From assembly GCA_946221495.1 (NCBI GenBank), contig CAMIFA010000030.1, positions 1 through 37,589 on the forward strand: DNA of 37,589 bases. Reading direction: 5' to 3'. The stretch comes from an uncultured cyanobacterium. GTDB lineage: Bacteria; Cyanobacteriota; Cyanobacteriia; Cyanobacteriales; Chroococcidiopsidaceae. A model generated the notes under the pieces. That model saw only the letters and a list, made by a program, of their open reading frames with translations, searched no databases and was not told the origin of the DNA. A program made the position numbers and the translations under genes. Shown here in pieces: positions 8,493 to 16,021 of this stretch; within the stretch, counting starts at the first letter, position 1, and each line of letters opens with the position of its first letter.

Positions 8493-8827
8493 ATTCTAGT
8501 TCTTACAAGCTTATTTTTGTATTATCCTAATTTAGATTAGGTCTCGTACCTAGAGGAATTTACGCTAGTAATGAAAGAATTAAGTAGGCTGCGGTACAAG
8601 TCAAGGTAATAGGTTCAAAAAATACTGGGATTCGTCACAGTCTAAGCAAAATTGCTGAATGCATTATTTGTTATGTAAGTTGAATCAGCTTAAGCTCTAT
8701 AGATGAAACTAGGTAGCGCTTTTTAACGCAACATTTACATAAGAATTGCAGGCTTATTTTCAAAGCGTCAACCGCGCTTATGAATCGGGGAAATATGCCT
8801 TTACAGATAGCATTGAAGTTATATTGA
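8493..8827. other. Spacer with possible gene remnants
   Basis: No intact gene. In one plus-strand frame, 8743-8830 reads LQAYFQSVNRAYESGKYAF and a little further, which looks protein-like but has no start and runs into an implausible tryptophan-rich stretch. It could be a remnant joined by a frameshift to the glycine-zipper fragment that follows, or unrelated. Confidence 0.3.
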
Positions 8828-9031
8828 GGGGATGGCGGCGATCGCGATATCGAAGTTGGCACAACTCTTGGTGGTGCTGGCGTTGGTGCTTTGCTGGGTC
8901 TATTTTTAGGTCGTAACAGTGTTGATTTGGTAGCAATTGACCCTGACACCGATTTGCAACTAACGTTAGGTTCAGATTTAGCACTTACACAGCGCGGAAC
9001 TACGCAACAGCCAACTGGCAACACGCAATAA
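8828..9031 (+). pseudogene. C-terminal remnant of a glycine-zipper protein
   Basis: From 8828 (after a TGA at 8825) to the TAA at 9029-9031 the frame reads a glycine-zipper segment, TTLGGAGVGALLGLFLGR, followed by NSVDLVAIDPDTDLQLTLGS and then DLALTQRG. To me this resembles the C-terminal end of a cyanobacterial protein family whose members pair a small zipper with a DLxLTLxSDLxL strand region. No start codon or ribosome binding site exists in frame and the N-terminal part is missing, so this is a 5'-truncated relic. The minus-strand frames across the same stretch are shadows. Family resemblance is from memory. Confidence 0.5.
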
Positions 9032-9068
9032 TTACAGTTAGATAAGTCATTTAGATAATGTTTTTTAG

Positions 9069-9096
9069 CGCGATCTCTACTAAGAGGTCGCGTATT
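9069..9096 (+). terminator. Hairpin with AT-rich tail
   Basis: CGCGATCTC (9069-9077) and GAGGTCGCG (9084-9092) form a 9-bp stem with one mismatch and a 6-nt loop, followed on the plus strand by TATTTATT. It would end transcription of the remnant gene at 9031. It also lies just beyond the stop codon of the minus-strand HNH gene and may separate the two units. Confidence 0.45.
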
Positions 9097-9098
9097 TA

Positions 9099-9341
9099 TT
9101 AAAAGTCAAAATGCCTGTTAAAACGGGAATCAAAGTGGTGTTTTTTCTGTTGGTTACAGGTAAGGCAGAGAGTTTGCAGATTACTAATATCATTTTTACC
9201 GCCATGAGCAAGGGCGATGATATGGTCGATAGTAAGATTATCTAGATTAGTTTTACCGCAGCTTTTACACTGATAGCGATCGCGTTCAAAAACATATTTC
9301 CTCACCTCTGGCGGAATCTTAATTCGCGGCGTTTTACTCAT
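9099..9341 (-). CDS. Small HNH endonuclease
   Basis: The 80-aa product is almost only an HNH nuclease domain. CxxC at C25 and C28 and a second CxxC at C59 and C62 should bind structural zinc. The catalytic core is DH at residues 39-40 (TIDHIIAL), then N54 in SNLQTLC and N63 in the CN pair. Such stand-alone HNH proteins cut or nick DNA, and roles range from homing to restriction and repair. It has no extra targeting domain. Its ATG at 9341 overlaps the stop of the preceding KGK gene in an ATGA (9338-9341), so translation is probably coupled. It is the last gene of the minus-strand dynamin/KGK cluster. Confidence 0.9.
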   Translation of the reverse strand: MSKTPRIKIPPEVRKYVFERDRYQCKSCGKTNLDNLTIDHIIALAHGGKNDISNLQTLCLTCNQQKKHHFDSRFNRHFDF

Positions 9342-9715
9342 GAATTGCCCTGCTTGCCGTCTTTTGGCATCATTTGACGAATATCATCAAGCGGTGAGTT
9401 TGCTTTGCTTGCTTGCGATTCAGCATTTTCAGATGTTTCTCCAACCTCAAGTTCTTCTGAAGTAAACTCTAATGTGAGTCTAACTTGTCCTCTTTGCCAT
9501 TTTTTAGCACCAGGCTTGAGAACTTTACAATCCAATCCCTCACCAAACCATTGTTCTTTGTCTTCTGTCCACGTATTTCCTGATTTTTCTTTCACTACTG
9601 GCATTAGTGCGGCAATCAGTTCGCTGACTGTAAATGTGCGATTGTTAACTAAAATTTGACCAGAATACACAGACACAACATCTTCACGTTCTAAGCGCTC
9701 AACATTATTACTCAT
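9338..9715 (-). CDS. KGK-domain protein, paralogue 4
   Basis: One of four tandem paralogues of the cyanobacterial KGK-domain family, whose function is unknown. I start it at the ATG at 9715 (MSNNVERLE), which has GGAG six bases upstream, rather than a TTG at 9727. The product has about 125 aa. The first half has a motif shared with paralogue 3: ILVNNRTFTVSELIAALMP. The core element is LDCKVLKPGAKKWQRGQVRL, the counterpart of the KGK signature, then LEF and an acidic linker. It ends in SPLDDIRQMMPKDGKQGNS, a longer version of the tail of its sisters. No membrane segment or signal peptide. It overlaps the HNH gene by 4 bases. Confidence 0.85.
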   Translation of the reverse strand: MSNNVERLEREDVVSVYSGQILVNNRTFTVSELIAALMPVVKEKSGNTWTEDKEQWFGEGLDCKVLKPGAKKWQRGQVRLTLEFTSEELEVGETSENAESQASKANSPLDDIRQMMPKDGKQGNS

Positions 9716-9744
9716 TTCTATCTCCAATTATTGAATTTGTATTT

Positions 9745-10185
9745 CTAACTATTGCCATTCATCATCTGGCGAATGTCATCAAGTGGTGATTCTATAGAGT
9801 TGACTTCAGGCTCATCTGGACAAAACTCTAAAACTATCTGCTGAATCTCAACTTTTTTCGTAGTGTGTCTACTATTGTATTGAGGAACATCGATACGCTC
9901 TAGATTTACCTGAATTCTTAATTTCCCTCTTTGCCAGCTTTGATAACCTAATCTTAAAATTTCACAATCAATAGTAGTTGATTCCCAATTAATATTACTT
10001 GAATGAATTGGAATATTTTCAATAGAAAAGCTAAACAAGCCAAGATTATTATTCTGTGTATACTGGCTTAGTTTATGGCTAAACTCCTGGTTTACTCGTT
10101 TTCTAAAGTTACCTAATTTGAATGTCTGCTCAAAGCATGACAAAACATCACTATCACAGTCTAGTAAAGTAAATTTATCATTCAT
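9745..10185 (-). CDS. KGK-domain protein, paralogue 3 (divergent)
   Basis: The second-to-last KGK paralogue and the most diverged. I prefer the ATG at 10185 (MNDKFTLLD) to a GTG at 10194, because AGGG lies about 11 bases upstream. The signature region reads IDCEILRLGYQSWQRGKLRI, followed by an inserted segment of roughly 20 residues not seen in the other copies, then IVLEFCPDEPEV and the common tail SPLDDIRQMMNGNS. The N-terminal half differs strongly from the sisters, but the TFKLGNF stretch is recognisable as the counterpart of TFRVGEL in paralogue 2. Function unknown. Confidence 0.8.
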   Translation of the reverse strand: MNDKFTLLDCDSDVLSCFEQTFKLGNFRKRVNQEFSHKLSQYTQNNNLGLFSFSIENIPIHSSNINWESTTIDCEILRLGYQSWQRGKLRIQVNLERIDVPQYNSRHTTKKVEIQQIVLEFCPDEPEVNSIESPLDDIRQMMNGNS

Positions 10186-10247
10186 ATCAATCACAGCCCT
10201 TAAATTTATTACTAATAGGTAGGTTTATAATTATTTGATTTATACTT

Positions 10248-10634
10248 CTAACTATTTCCGTGCATCATCTGACGAATATCATCAAGTGGCGATTCTGTTT
10301 GGTTAATTTCTGACTGATTGTTTCCTAATATTTCTTCAATTTCAGGCTCATCAGGACAGAACTCTAGAGTAACTTTTATTCTAACTTTCCCTTTTTGCCA
10401 GTTCTTACCACCAAGCCTTAAAATTTCACAATTTATACTATCTTCAAACCACCCTTTTTCTAAACATTCCTTTTGTTTGCCTCCATAATCTGCTGTAACA
10501 AAGCTACTCAAGTCTTGCATTAACGCTTCTGTTAGTTCACCGACTCTAAATGTAGAATGCGAAATTACAATTTGATGATAATTTTCTACAGTCACAACTT
10601 CATTTGAGCCTAGTAGCTTGAACTGCTCACTCAT
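10248..10634 (-). CDS. KGK-domain protein, paralogue 2
   Basis: A 128-aa KGK-family protein and the best match to the family pattern: INCEILRLGGKNWQKGKVRI, then KVTLEFCPDEPEIEEIL. The N-terminal half contains ISHSTFRVGELTEALMQDL, matching the TFTVSELIAALMP element of paralogue 4. It ends in SPLDDIRQMMHGNS. The ATG at 10634 has GGAA a suitable distance upstream. It sits 49 bases after paralogue 1 and 62 bases before the start of paralogue 3. Soluble, acidic near the C-terminus; function unknown. Confidence 0.88.
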   Translation of the reverse strand: MSEQFKLLGSNEVVTVENYHQIVISHSTFRVGELTEALMQDLSSFVTADYGGKQKECLEKGWFEDSINCEILRLGGKNWQKGKVRIKVTLEFCPDEPEIEEILGNNQSEINQTESPLDDIRQMMHGNS

Positions 10635-10683
10635 ATTATTTTCCAGTTTTTATATTTTTTTACTAACTATTTCCATTTACTAT

Positions 10684-11073
10684 CTAGCGAATATCATCAA
10701 GTGGTGATTTTGATTGATTGCTCACCGACTGATTACTTTCTAATGTTTCTTCAATATTAGGCTCATCAGGACAAAATTCTAAAGTAACTTTTATTCTGAC
10801 TTTTACTTTTATCCAGCCTTTATTTCCAGGACTTAGAATTTCACAACCTACACCGTTAGAGAACCATATAGTATAGTCTCCGGGTATTCCTCCTCTGGAT
10901 TTTAATTGATTTCTTAATGCATCTAATCCATAGTTTTGGAATGCTTGAATTGCAGCTAGCATAATTTCGCTAACTTTAAACATAGAAGAAGGAAGAAATG
11001 ACACGACTGTATCTTTATGTTCAAACTCGCTGTTTAGTTGCTTGAATCTACTTTCCATTTCAATTTTCGTCAT
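10684..11073 (-). CDS. KGK-domain protein, paralogue 1, tail cut by a stop codon
   Basis: A 129-aa KGK paralogue, first in order of transcription. The N-terminal half has SMFKVSEIMLAAIQAF. The core reads VGCEILSPGNKGWIKVKVRI, so the second position of the KGK signature is Val instead of Gly. Then comes KVTLEFCPDEPNIEETL. The common tail stops early: SPLDDIR is followed by TAG (10686-10684) where the sisters have CAG, and in the same frame beyond the stop IVNGNS and a TAG follow. The tail therefore degraded by point mutations, or the TAG is read through. The start is the ATG at 11073 with no strong ribosome binding site. Confidence 0.82.
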   Translation of the reverse strand: MTKIEMESRFKQLNSEFEHKDTVVSFLPSSMFKVSEIMLAAIQAFQNYGLDALRNQLKSRGGIPGDYTIWFSNGVGCEILSPGNKGWIKVKVRIKVTLEFCPDEPNIEETLESNQSVSNQSKSPLDDIR

Positions 11074-11180
11074 CTAAATTGTTTTCTTGTAAATTATCTA
11101 TTAAGCTTGAGAACTATTATCTAGGCAAAACGAGAAATAGTAACTAAGCCTCACATCAAAACTAATTGGGTGTTTTTGCT

Positions 11181-11981
11181 TTAAGCTTCTACTTCTACAG
11201 CATCCACTACCCCGTTTGAATCGGAAATATCAATACCAGTTAAGCTAAAATCTAAATGTTCTACCTCAGTAGAAACATGGACAAAATCAGAATTACCAAT
11301 TACAGGTAATATATGCTCATGTAAGTGCATTGACTGTAAATCATTATTGATAGTAGAGACTACTTGATTGTAAGCCTCAATTTGTTGCTCAACTTCACTT
11401 AGCAAACGGCGATTGTTAGTAATTTTTTCCTCCGCTTCTTGCTCTAGGGTTTGCTCTAAATAAACACGAGCAGAATTATATTGCTGTAAAATCTCATCCG
11501 CCTGTTTTTCACTAGCTGGCAATAGCTGAGTTTTAATAGTTTGGTTGATAGTTTGGCGGAAGTTTCGGCGAATTGTTTGGGAAACTTTTGGCTCAAAATC
11601 CAATTTCAACAACTGCCTAATTGCTGGTTCTGCTTCCACCATACTTTCGCAGTCGTAACCTTGAGAAGTTTGCTGTAATGTTTGGCGGAATTGATAAATA
11701 GAAAATGTGCCTTCATCGTAAAATCTGGGACTTTCGCGCACAAAGCGATCGCACTCTACCTGAGCAGCACTAATTAATGCTTGTTTTACCTGCTTTTCCA
11801 GATCTTTTAATTGTTGCTCAATCCCGCCATCATTACCCAACAAGCGATAAAGATGACGGTAATATTCTGACTTAGAAATTCGCTCTATTAAGTGTTGGAA
11901 AAAGCTAGCAGCAACTTCTTGGCAAGACTCAACTAAAATATCCTCTAACTGATTTGCTAGGTAATACAGCGCCTCTACCAA
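11181..11981 (-). CDS. C-terminal part of a frameshifted dynamin-like protein
   Basis: This 266-codon frame is mostly helical and coiled-coil-like, with long stretches rich in Gln, Glu and Leu (for example IEQQLKDLEKQVKQAL), and ends in an acidic tail (VVDAVEVEA). It lacks a proper start: the first codon available is a TTG at 11981 without a Shine-Dalgarno sequence, only 8 bases past the stop of the GTPase gene. The same frame is open upstream to a TAG at 12047-12045 and encodes TAPLIAILVEALYYLANQ, a hydrophobic helix that continues the one begun at the end of the GTPase frame. The two frames differ by a -1 shift. I infer one ancestral gene of about 827 codons in which this is the stalk and membrane-interaction part. 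A separate partner protein is the alternative. Confidence 0.65.
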   Translation of the reverse strand: MVEALYYLANQLEDILVESCQEVAASFFQHLIERISKSEYYRHLYRLLGNDGGIEQQLKDLEKQVKQALISAAQVECDRFVRESPRFYDEGTFSIYQFRQTLQQTSQGYDCESMVEAEPAIRQLLKLDFEPKVSQTIRRNFRQTINQTIKTQLLPASEKQADEILQQYNSARVYLEQTLEQEAEEKITNNRRLLSEVEQQIEAYNQVVSTINNDLQSMHLHEHILPVIGNSDFVHVSTEVEHLDFSLTGIDISDSNGVVDAVEVEA

Positions 11982-11989
11982 AATAGCAA

Positions 11990-13663
11990 TTAAAGGCGCA
12001 GTAGCATTGCGGCGATGGCTAAATGTTGCGCGTTCATAGCAGCTCTAACCGAGAAAGTATCTAGTAACTCATCCAAGCGGCGAATCATCCGCGCTTGAAG
12101 TTTACGAAAATCCTCCTCAAAAGCTGGACAAGCGTTAGTTACTACAGCGTTTACTTCTGTTTCTATATGCTGATAAAATTCATCTCCAACTTGCTGTAAT
12201 TGCTGATTGAGTCTTTCTAGTTCGTGCGCTTTCATTGCTGCAATTTCGCGCGGTTGACTCTGTAATTCCTGCTTTACAGCTATGTAATGTCTCTGGATAG
12301 CAATGCACAATGGTTGCAAATCGTCAGCTAAATTTTTAAACAATTGCGGACGTTTTTCTTCTGTAAGATAGCGAGTAATAGCAGTACGAAATTCCTCTAT
12401 GCCACTATCGGCAATTAATTGATTAATTAGCGGCGTACCTTGTTCAGCTAGAATCCGCACATAATTCTCATTTGGCGACTCGTAGCTATTAACAGAAATC
12501 CGAAACTTATTTGGTGATAACTTGCCAGAATTAGCGCAGTAGCGATTAAACTCATTGATAAATTGCGGTGTCTCTTCTCCATTTATTCCCTTGACGCTTT
12601 CAGCAAAAACAGAATCTAAACCAAAGCGTTCTAGTCCACTTGTTTGTTTAATCTGGCTGCCGTAAAATCCTAGTAAACCACTGGTTTTATAAACTCTCGG
12701 GGAAGCCTGAAACTGAGAAGAAATTAAATCATCCAGGCGTTGTCGTAGTTGCGTGTTGTACCAAGTTTCATCAATCCGGTTAAATACATAGAAAACGCGA
12801 TCGCGTATCCCAGGATTAGAGCGCATCTTTTCTAGCAGTTGCGTTTCTTCCTTCGTCATATCGCCTGCTGAAGCAGCCTTGAGGACGCAGACAACCGCCG
12901 AAGTATCAGAATTTTCAATTTTGCGATAAGTTAGCTCTGCATCCTTCTCTACAGGCGCATCAATTCCTGGCGTATCAATCAGAATATTGCCATCTTGCAA
13001 TAGTGGATGGTTGCAGTAATACTCAATTCGCTTTAGTACAGCGCTATTACTACCACGCCGCGCATAAGCAGCTGCTTCCTTGAGGTTAGAGAAGTGAAAC
13101 TGCTCCATCGCATAAGTAGCACTGTTGATTGTGTGGATGTACTCGCGATTGTTTTCAAATCCTTCTAGTAGCAATATCAGCGCCTTCGCTTGTTTTGCTA
13201 ATTCCGACTTGCTCTCGCCGCCTTCTTGATCAATAATTACCGCGCATTGTTGACACAACTGATTAGTTACTTGCGGTTGATTAATTTTAGTCGGTGTCAT
13301 CAACCCCAACCGCCAACACAAAGCAGCCACCTGTTCCCGAATTTCCGCTTCACTCATGAACGTGAGGATCACTCGTTCCTCATGGAGTTGAGCATAAGCT
13401 ATATAGCACTCAGTCCCCGTAGCGTGTCCCTCAGCACTGTAGAGCAATTCTCTTTCCAGCAAGGCATTGAGCAACATTGATTTTCCAGCACTGAAAGCAC
13501 CAGCAAAGACAATCTCGAATGTCGGGGAAATTGCTTTTTTAAGAGAAGACTGGACTACTGTAGTATCTTGTGAACTTAATGCGGGTTCATGATCTAATAG
13601 CTGCAATAAACTCTCAACTTGTTCTTGCATCTGCTGCGGGAACGAGTGAGTCATAGTTATCAT
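11990..13663 (-). CDS. Dynamin-like GTPase (N-terminal part)
   Basis: A large GTPase of the bacterial dynamin type, expected to bind and remodel membranes. The P-loop is GAFSAGKS (residues 55-62). The G2 Thr lies in HATGTEC, G3 is DTPGID, and G4 appears as NRID, a variant of (N/T)KxD. A helical region follows, then the frame ends in LAIAAMLLRL, where a hydrophobic helix is cut off by TAA at 11992-11990. The next frame resumes that helix, which points to a frameshift rather than a natural end. There are ATGs at 13663 and 13654; the second has AGGAT at a better distance. The Nostoc punctiforme dynamin BDLP is a known relative in kind; here the full product would be about 827 aa. It heads a minus-strand cluster with four KGK genes and an HNH gene. 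Confidence 0.85.
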   Translation of the reverse strand: MITMTHSFPQQMQEQVESLLQLLDHEPALSSQDTTVVQSSLKKAISPTFEIVFAGAFSAGKSMLLNALLERELLYSAEGHATGTECYIAYAQLHEERVILTFMSEAEIREQVAALCWRLGLMTPTKINQPQVTNQLCQQCAVIIDQEGGESKSELAKQAKALILLLEGFENNREYIHTINSATYAMEQFHFSNLKEAAAYARRGSNSAVLKRIEYYCNHPLLQDGNILIDTPGIDAPVEKDAELTYRKIENSDTSAVVCVLKAASAGDMTKEETQLLEKMRSNPGIRDRVFYVFNRIDETWYNTQLRQRLDDLISSQFQASPRVYKTSGLLGFYGSQIKQTSGLERFGLDSVFAESVKGINGEETPQFINEFNRYCANSGKLSPNKFRISVNSYESPNENYVRILAEQGTPLINQLIADSGIEEFRTAITRYLTEEKRPQLFKNLADDLQPLCIAIQRHYIAVKQELQSQPREIAAMKAHELERLNQQLQQVGDEFYQHIETEVNAVVTNACPAFEEDFRKLQARMIRRLDELLDTFSVRAAMNAQHLAIAAMLLRL

Positions 13664-13749
13664 CCTACTGAGTAAAATCAGGGTGGTTTAGTGTATTTTA
13701 TGAATGCCCTTAAGTGACCGGTATAGGAAAACTACTGATAAAATTGGGT

Positions 13750-13775
13750 TTGACTTAATTTATACCGAGTATAAT
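13750..13775 (+). promoter_or_regulatory. Possible promoter of the PPC-domain gene
   Basis: TTGACT (13750-13755) and TATAAT (13770-13775) lie upstream of the ATG at 13792 but are separated by only 14 bases, less than the usual 16-18. The -10 match is perfect, the spacing poor. Confidence 0.25.
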
Positions 13776-13791
13776 CACCAATAATTAACAA

Positions 13792-14193
13792 ATGAAAGTT
13801 TTTGCTTTGAGGCTAAAACCGAATCAAGATTTAAAACAAAGCTTAAAAAATTTTGCTATAGAGCAAGATATAAATTCAGGGTTTATTTTAACTGCGATCG
13901 GTAGTCTTAAACAAGCAACAATTCGCTTTGCAAATCAAAGTATTAGTAAAGTATTAATAAATAAATTTGAAATTATTTCCCTCAACGGCACATTAGCTAC
14001 AGAGGGAATTCATTTACATATAGCAATAGCCGATCAAGAAGGAAAAACCCTCGGCGGACATTTAGATGATGGCTGCATTATCTACACAACAGTAGAAATA
14101 GTTATTGGAGTCAGTGAAGAATTTAACTTCACTAGAACTAATGATCAACAAACAGGCTATAAAGAATTAGAAATAATTCCAAAATCCTCTTAA
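13792..14193 (+). CDS. PPC-domain (DUF296) protein
   Basis: A 133-aa protein that is essentially one PPC/DUF296 domain, the small trimeric fold also found in plant AT-hook proteins and in stand-alone bacterial proteins annotated as DNA-binding. Recognisable features are the opening FALRLKPNQDLKQSL, GFILTAIGSLKQATIRF, then GIHLHIAIADQEGKTLGGHL with its conserved Gly-Gly-His, and DGCIIYTTVEIVI near the end, followed by GYKELEI. In the bacterial family a metal is thought to sit near the conserved His residues. There is no AT-hook. It is divergent from the dynamin cluster, sharing a 128-bp region, and its DNA-binding role is only inferred from the family name. Confidence 0.88.
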   Translation: MKVFALRLKPNQDLKQSLKNFAIEQDINSGFILTAIGSLKQATIRFANQSISKVLINKFEIISLNGTLATEGIHLHIAIADQEGKTLGGHLDDGCIIYTTVEIVIGVSEEFNFTRTNDQQTGYKELEIIPKSS

Positions 14194-14208
14194 TCTCTTT
14201 CTTAAAAC

Positions 14209-14266
14209 TCCTTGGCGCTCTCCGCGTCTAAACGCTGTCGCTACACTACGTGAAGGCGGTTCGATT
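14209..14266. repeat. Degenerate dispersed repeat (MITE-like core)
   Basis: The stretch starts with CTTGGCG and ends with GGCGGTTCGAT, as in the core of the MITE at 32197-32289. Between them, 14229-14254 is the exact reverse complement of 23447-23472 inside the other MITE copy (TTCACGTAGTGTAGCGACAG and the next six bases, as read at 23447). The terminal repeats seen in the two MITEs are absent, so this is a relic or an independent insertion. The rest of the 304-bp spacer (14194-14497) shows nothing else except the DUF2157 gene's ribosome binding site. Confidence 0.6.
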
Positions 14267-14497
14267 TCTATATATTGTTTAAACTTTTATTAAAAACTAA
14301 AAATTTTTACTTTTAGATAGCTAGATCAACTAACTTTGTAACTAAACTATAGACCAAGAATTAAAGTGTCACAGAACAATTATTTAAATAGCGTCACCAC
14401 CTTCATACTGCAATTATAAGTTTGAGTATTCAGAGCTAGTTCAGTATTTTATACTCAAGTAACTACCGCCCTTCTTACATAAAAGCGGGAGATTATT

Positions 14498-15982
14498 ATG
14501 GCTTCAGATGAATTTCGTTACCAATTACGTCATGAATTAGAAGTATGGCGAACTGAAGGATTAATAGATAATTCCCAATACGAACAATTAGCAGAACGTT
14601 ATCAAATTAATAACCTAGATACAGTTGCTCGCAACCGCTTTGTGATGATTTTGCTAGGTTTGGGAAGTATTTTAATTGGCTTAGGCGTAATTACCTTTGT
14701 AGCAGCAAACTGGCAGGAATTACCACGCACTGCCAAAGTAACACTGTTATTAAGTTTATTTATTGTGGTAAATATTGCTGGTTTTTATTTATGGAAGCGA
14801 CAGAATGAAAGACAACAGCGCCTCGGTCATGGATTATTAATATTAGGAGCCTTAATATTAGGGGCAAACATGGGACTGATGGGACAAATGTTTCACATTA
14901 GTAACCCATTTTATGAGTTATTGCTAGCTTGGGGAATTGGTGTAGTAGCAATGTCTTATAGCCTGCGTTTAACTTCCTTGGGTGTGCTGTCAATTATCTT
15001 AATTGGATGCGGCTACTTTGGCTTCTTAGGGAATGTTGTCTTTACTTCATCCTTATTTCAAGAAACATCTTGGGCGGCGCTAATTGGACAGCATATGCCG
15101 CTATTGGTAGGTTTAATATTTATCCCTTTAGCCTATTGGTGTCGATCTGGGTGGATTTTTGCTTTAGCTGCGATCGCAATTATATTTTCCCTGCAAATCA
15201 ACTGGTTATTCGCACTAGCAAACTTCTTCACTGCTAATTCAGGCGGTTGGGTAAGTGCGATCGCACTTGCCCTGCCACCAGCATTACTATGGGGATACGA
15301 TGATTCATTATGGATCTTCGGTGATTTTCCCCTGTTTAGCCACCGCCAATCACACAATGCTACAGGAGTATCTTTTCAACCAATTGCTCGTAATTTAGCG
15401 CTTGTTTATTTTAGTATCTTATTTTACAGCTGCTCTTTCTATTGGTTTTGGGAAGCTTTTACTGATTCTACTTCTACCCAACAACCAACAAATTTAAGTT
15501 TCTTTGCTTTAATAGATGTCGTTATTTTCATCTTACTGGCGAGCTTTGCATGGTTGCGTTTAGTGTGGCTAGGCACACGATCGCACCGCAATCGAGATTT
15601 AACGACAATTGTTATTGGGGGATTTATTGCGATCTCTGCCTTAATTGTGTTTTGGCATATAAATATTGCTCCAATTTCCGCAGTAGCAACATTTGTATTT
15701 AATGCACTCTTGTTTCTTTTAGCTGCTGGTTTAATCCGTGAGGGATTAGCACACGGGCAAAGACGCGCTTTTTGGGGTGGAATGGTGTTACTAACTCTCC
15801 GAATTATTAATTGGTTTATTTTGTCTGCTACAGGTTTACTATTTAAATCCCTGATGTTTATTTTGTGTGGTGTGAGTGTAATTGCGATCGGACTTTGGTT
15901 TGAGCGTTATGTGCGTACTCTCAGCCATACTCCCAATAGCAGAAAAGCAAGAGAGCAAGGTAATCAAAGAGAATTGCGTTAA
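14498..15982 (+). CDS. DUF2157 multi-pass membrane protein
   Basis: The 494-aa product begins with a soluble helical segment of about 50 residues (FRYQLRHELEVWRTEGLIDN, QYEQLAERYQI) typical of the DUF2157 family, then a long series of hydrophobic helices, roughly a dozen, starting with FVMILLGLGSILIGLGVITFVAANW. The conserved aromatic ANWQELP follows the second part of the first hairpin. The C-terminus is short and polar. The start ATG at 14498 follows GCGGGAG. A GDYXXLXY-domain gene follows 39 bases later in the same direction; this pairing is common for DUF2157 proteins and suggests a membrane complex with an extracytoplasmic partner. The function is unknown. Confidence 0.9.
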   Translation: MASDEFRYQLRHELEVWRTEGLIDNSQYEQLAERYQINNLDTVARNRFVMILLGLGSILIGLGVITFVAANWQELPRTAKVTLLLSLFIVVNIAGFYLWKRQNERQQRLGHGLLILGALILGANMGLMGQMFHISNPFYELLLAWGIGVVAMSYSLRLTSLGVLSIILIGCGYFGFLGNVVFTSSLFQETSWAALIGQHMPLLVGLIFIPLAYWCRSGWIFALAAIAIIFSLQINWLFALANFFTANSGGWVSAIALALPPALLWGYDDSLWIFGDFPLFSHRQSHNATGVSFQPIARNLALVYFSILFYSCSFYWFWEAFTDSTSTQQPTNLSFFALIDVVIFILLASFAWLRLVWLGTRSHRNRDLTTIVIGGFIAISALIVFWHINIAPISAVATFVFNALLFLLAAGLIREGLAHGQRRAFWGGMVLLTLRIINWFILSATGLLFKSLMFILCGVSVIAIGLWFERYVRTLSHTPNSRKAREQGNQRELR

Positions 15983-16021
15983 AAAACTTGTTTTTATCAT
16001 GTCTCAATAGGAAAACTTGCT

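Noticed and set aside
8671..9024. Minus-strand ORFs of 117 and 68 codons
   Set aside because: They run opposite to a recognisable glycine-zipper fragment on the plus strand, and their products are low-complexity shadows.
11981..12000. Programmed -1 frameshift site in the dynamin gene
   Set aside because: No X-XXY-YYZ slippery heptamer or obvious downstream pseudoknot is visible, so mutation or sequencing error is the better explanation for now.
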